A DNA stretch of 50,411 nucleotides from a virus: positions 1 to 50,411 of the IMG/VR virus record IMGVR_UViG_3300034082_000990; one strand, 5' to 3'. A program made the position numbers and the translations under genes. A model generated the notes under the pieces. The model worked only from the letters and a program-made list of their open reading frames with translations, was not told where the DNA came from and did no database searches. Shown piece after piece: positions 48,125-50,411 of this stretch (positions within the stretch are counted from its first letter, which is position 1; every line of letters begins with the position of its first letter).

Positions 48125-50411
48125 TGGCTGACGAACAAATTGTAACCTCCATAGTCGCCAAAGCCGACTTGTCTAGCCTTGTGTCTGAAGTACACAGGGC
48201 TAGTGCTAGTCTTCAGCAACTCCAAAGAGAGTTACTCGCTTCTAACAGAGCAATTTCTTCTTCAACAAAACTAGCGAACAATTTATTTAGAGATACGCTA
48301 ACTGGAAGCGGACAGTTCTCTAGCCACTTTGTAAATCTTAATTCAGATGTAGATAAATTTGGTAAGAATTTAGATGCAGGTAGATTAAAGCTTAAAAACT
48401 ATTTCCAAACTTTTAGAGAGCATGCTACTACTCAAAAGGGAATGATTAGAGAACTTGCCAAAGAGCAAGTTATGCTTCAAAACTCAGTACTGCAACCTTT
48501 AGGCAGAAATGCTCAAGGTTTAATGCAGTACAACGTCATGATCCCAAGAGGACTAGATGCTGTAAAAAATAGCGCACAGCTAGCTCGCATGGAGCTTCAG
48601 ATAATGAATCGTGCATTATCTGAAGGAGCAGGATCTTTAATTAACTGGGGTAAGAATACTCAGTGGGCAGGTCGTCAGCTTACAGTTGGTCTCACAGTAC
48701 CATTAACAATGTTTGGTGCTGCAGCAGGAAAAGCTTTCAGAGAAGCAGATCAAGAGCTCGTAAGACTTACAAAAGTTTATGGCGGGCTAGCAGCAACATC
48801 TGCAACAGACTTAAAAGCAATTAGAGAAGAAGTTATTCAAACAGCAAAAGCTTTATCTCAAACAATGGGTGCATCTTTTAAAGATACTATTGCTTTAGGT
48901 GCAGATATTGCAGCAACTGGAAAGATGGGCAACGAACTGCTTGGCTCAATAGAAGAAACAACAAGACTTTCTATACTTGGTGAAGTAGACAGACAAGATG
49001 CAATGAAGGCTACACTTTCAATTCAGACAGCATTTAAGCAGAACACAGAACAGCTTACAGAATCAATTAACTTTCTTAACGCAGTTGAAAACCAGACATC
49101 TACAACCCTTAACGATTTAGTAGAAGCTATTCCAAAAGCTGGTCCAGTTATACAGCAACTAGGCGGAAGCATTGAAGACCTAGCTCTCTATATGACAGCA
49201 ATGAGAGAGGGCGGTATAAATGCATCTGAAGGAGCAAACGCATTAAAGTCAGGACTTGCTTCCTTAATTAACCCAACAAAACAAACAGTCGGAATTATGT
49301 CTGACTTTGGTATAGATGTAATGGGAATGGTTGCCAAAAATACTGGAAATACAACTGGTATGCTAATGGATCTACAATCTGCTCTTAATAAGCTAGACCC
49401 ATTGAGCAAAGCAAGAGCGCTAGAGCAAATGTTTGGGAAGTTCCAGTTTGCAAGAATGAGCGCATTGCTCAACAACCTCGGTAAAGAAGGAAGCCAGACG
49501 CTCCAGGTTATGGATTTAATGAAGGCAAGCACTTCAGATTTGGCGGGAATTGCAGAACGAGAATTAGGAATGATTACAGAATCTGCATCTGGTAAATATA
49601 GAAAGGCTATGGAAAGCCTAAAGGCAGAGCTAGCAAGCGTAGGAGAAGAATTCCTTGGAATAGGAACTAAGATTCTAAATGCAGCATCAAAGATTTTAAA
49701 TTTCTTTACTGAGTTGCCAACACCAATTAAAAAAGCTCTTACATTTATGGCAGGCTTCACAGCATTAGTAGGTCCACTTATTATGTTAACTGGTGTGCTT
49801 GCAAACTTCTTCGGATATATAACAAAGGGAATAGTCCAGCTTAGATCTTTCTTTATGAGAGCAAATGGATGGAAAATGCTTACGCCAGAAATTATTGCTG
49901 CTCAAAAAGCAGCAGAGATGGTTGAGAATGCATTCTATTCAGATGCAGCAGCGGCTCAAGTTCTACACAACGCACTGCAGAAGCTTGTTTTAGATTATCA
50001 AAATCTGCAAGCAGCTTCAATGAAAAATGCAGTTCCAGTTAATGGTGGCGTAAGCACAGTTGCTGGAAATACAGTGGTTGCAGCTGGAAGAAGAGTGGTT
50101 GACCCTAACGATCCATATGTTGGAGATCCTAATACTAGAGCAATGTCTCATATTAGACCAAGAGATGTAAACAACCCAGCAACCATATTTGGCGGGGTAC
50201 CAGGAGCTATTCCAGTTAATAGAGGTATATCAAGAACTCCACAAATGTACATGCATGATAGACTTCCAAATATTGAAGGACTAACAAGCGTTAAGGGAAT
50301 ATCCACAGGAATTGTTCCAGGCGAAGCAGCAAAGTTCCATGCATTAATGGCAACACTAGGAATGCAAACAGAGCAAGAGGTTGCTACATTAAAGAAAACT
50401 ATTGCTATGGG
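48124..50411 (+). CDS. Tape measure protein, N-terminal part (runs off window)
   Basis: GTG start overlapping the stop of the long chaperone form (TAGTG). 762 residues are open to the end, starting with the sequence MADEQIVTSIVAKADLSSLV. Helical N-terminus, then the TP901-type core: WAGRQLTVGLTVPLTMFGAA, FKDTIALGADIAATGKMGNE, TTLNDLVEAIPKAGPVIQQL, IEDLALYMTAMREGG and a hydrophobic segment near residues 540-560. It sets tail length and sits inside the tail. The 190-codon minus-strand frame at 49188-49760 is a shadow. Confidence 0.9.
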   Translation, partial: MADEQIVTSIVAKADLSSLVSEVHRASASLQQLQRELLASNRAISSSTKLANNLFRDTLTGSGQFSSHFVNLNSDVDKFGKNLDAGRLKLKNYFQTFREHATTQKGMIRELAKEQVMLQNSVLQPLGRNAQGLMQYNVMIPRGLDAVKNSAQLARMELQIMNRALSEGAGSLINWGKNTQWAGRQLTVGLTVPLTMFGAAAGKAFREADQELVRLTKVYGGLAATSATDLKAIREEVIQTAKALSQTMGASFKDTIALGADIAATGKMGNELLGSIEETTRLSILGEVDRQDAMKATLSIQTAFKQNTEQLTESINFLNAVENQTSTTLNDLVEAIPKAGPVIQQLGGSIEDLALYMTAMREGGINASEGANALKSGLASLINPTKQTVGIMSDFGIDVMGMVAKNTGNTTGMLMDLQSALNKLDPLSKARALEQMFGKFQFARMSALLNNLGKEGSQTLQVMDLMKASTSDLAGIAERELGMITESASGKYRKAMESLKAELASVGEEFLGIGTKILNAASKILNFFTELPTPIKKALTFMAGFTALVGPLIMLTGVLANFFGYITKGIVQLRSFFMRANGWKMLTPEIIAAQKAAEMVENAFYSDAAAAQVLHNALQKLVLDYQNLQAASMKNAVPVNGGVSTVAGNTVVAAGRRVVDPNDPYVGDPNTRAMSHIRPRDVNNPATIFGGVPGAIPVNRGISRTPQMYMHDRLPNIEGLTSVKGISTGIVPGEAAKFHALMATLGMQTEQEVATLKKTIAM

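Noticed and set aside
49188-49760. 190-codon minus-strand reading frame
   Set aside because: It lies wholly inside the tape measure gene in antisense and has no promoter or ribosome site; the plus frame has clear family motifs.

Overview
The window is part of a tailed-phage genome (AT-rich by eye), most likely infecting an actinobacterium. Direct support: a complete siphovirus-like head and tail module (portal, XkdF-type protease with scaffold, major capsid protein, connectors, tail terminator, tail tube, frameshifted tail chaperone, start of the tape measure), a large tail-fibre block, two tRNA genes and dozens of tiny overlapping genes. The actinobacterial host is inferred from a DUF7455-like protein, GlxR/CRP-type TGTGA-N6-TCACA boxes, a perfect parS palindrome and several start codons lying exactly where transcription should begin (leaderless mRNAs). 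Terminase, DNA polymerase, integrase and repressor are not in the window.

Layout. 1-9860: leftward arm of about 30 very small genes in 12 short operons plus a partial gene at the left edge, and tRNA-Asp. Every operon starts with the same promoter module (TGTCA-N11-TATAAT on the minus strand, then usually an AACGAAAGG leader); many modules are preceded by a CRP-like palindrome and by a repeated element with DnaA boxes and hairpins. 9861-13930: rightward genes for 2-oxoglutarate/Fe(II) oxygenases, a sulfotransferase-like protein, tRNA-Ile(UAU) and two parS-like promoter boxes. 13978-15487: leftward small genes and a membrane-anchored lytic transglycosylase/lysozyme. 15695-17779: B12-dependent ribonucleotide reductase. 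17852-29746: holin candidate and tail-fibre genes, ending with a protein carrying 35 PP[F/H/Y]F repeats. 29831-37073: an operon with seven more oxygenase paralogues and two DUF6065-like proteins. 37098-50411: LamG protein, then the virion module running off the right end.

Working model. Right-arm genes use ordinary host-like promoters (TTGNNN-N16-18-TATAAT). Left-arm genes use a different compact promoter whose operators suggest host cAMP (CRP/GlxR) and DnaA input. The oxygenases sit on both sides of the fibre block and directly after the proline-rich repeat protein, so they may hydroxylate proline (or other) residues of the phage's own fibres; this is inference. Eleven oxygenase-fold genes in 50 kb, one of them without metal ligands, is the most striking feature.
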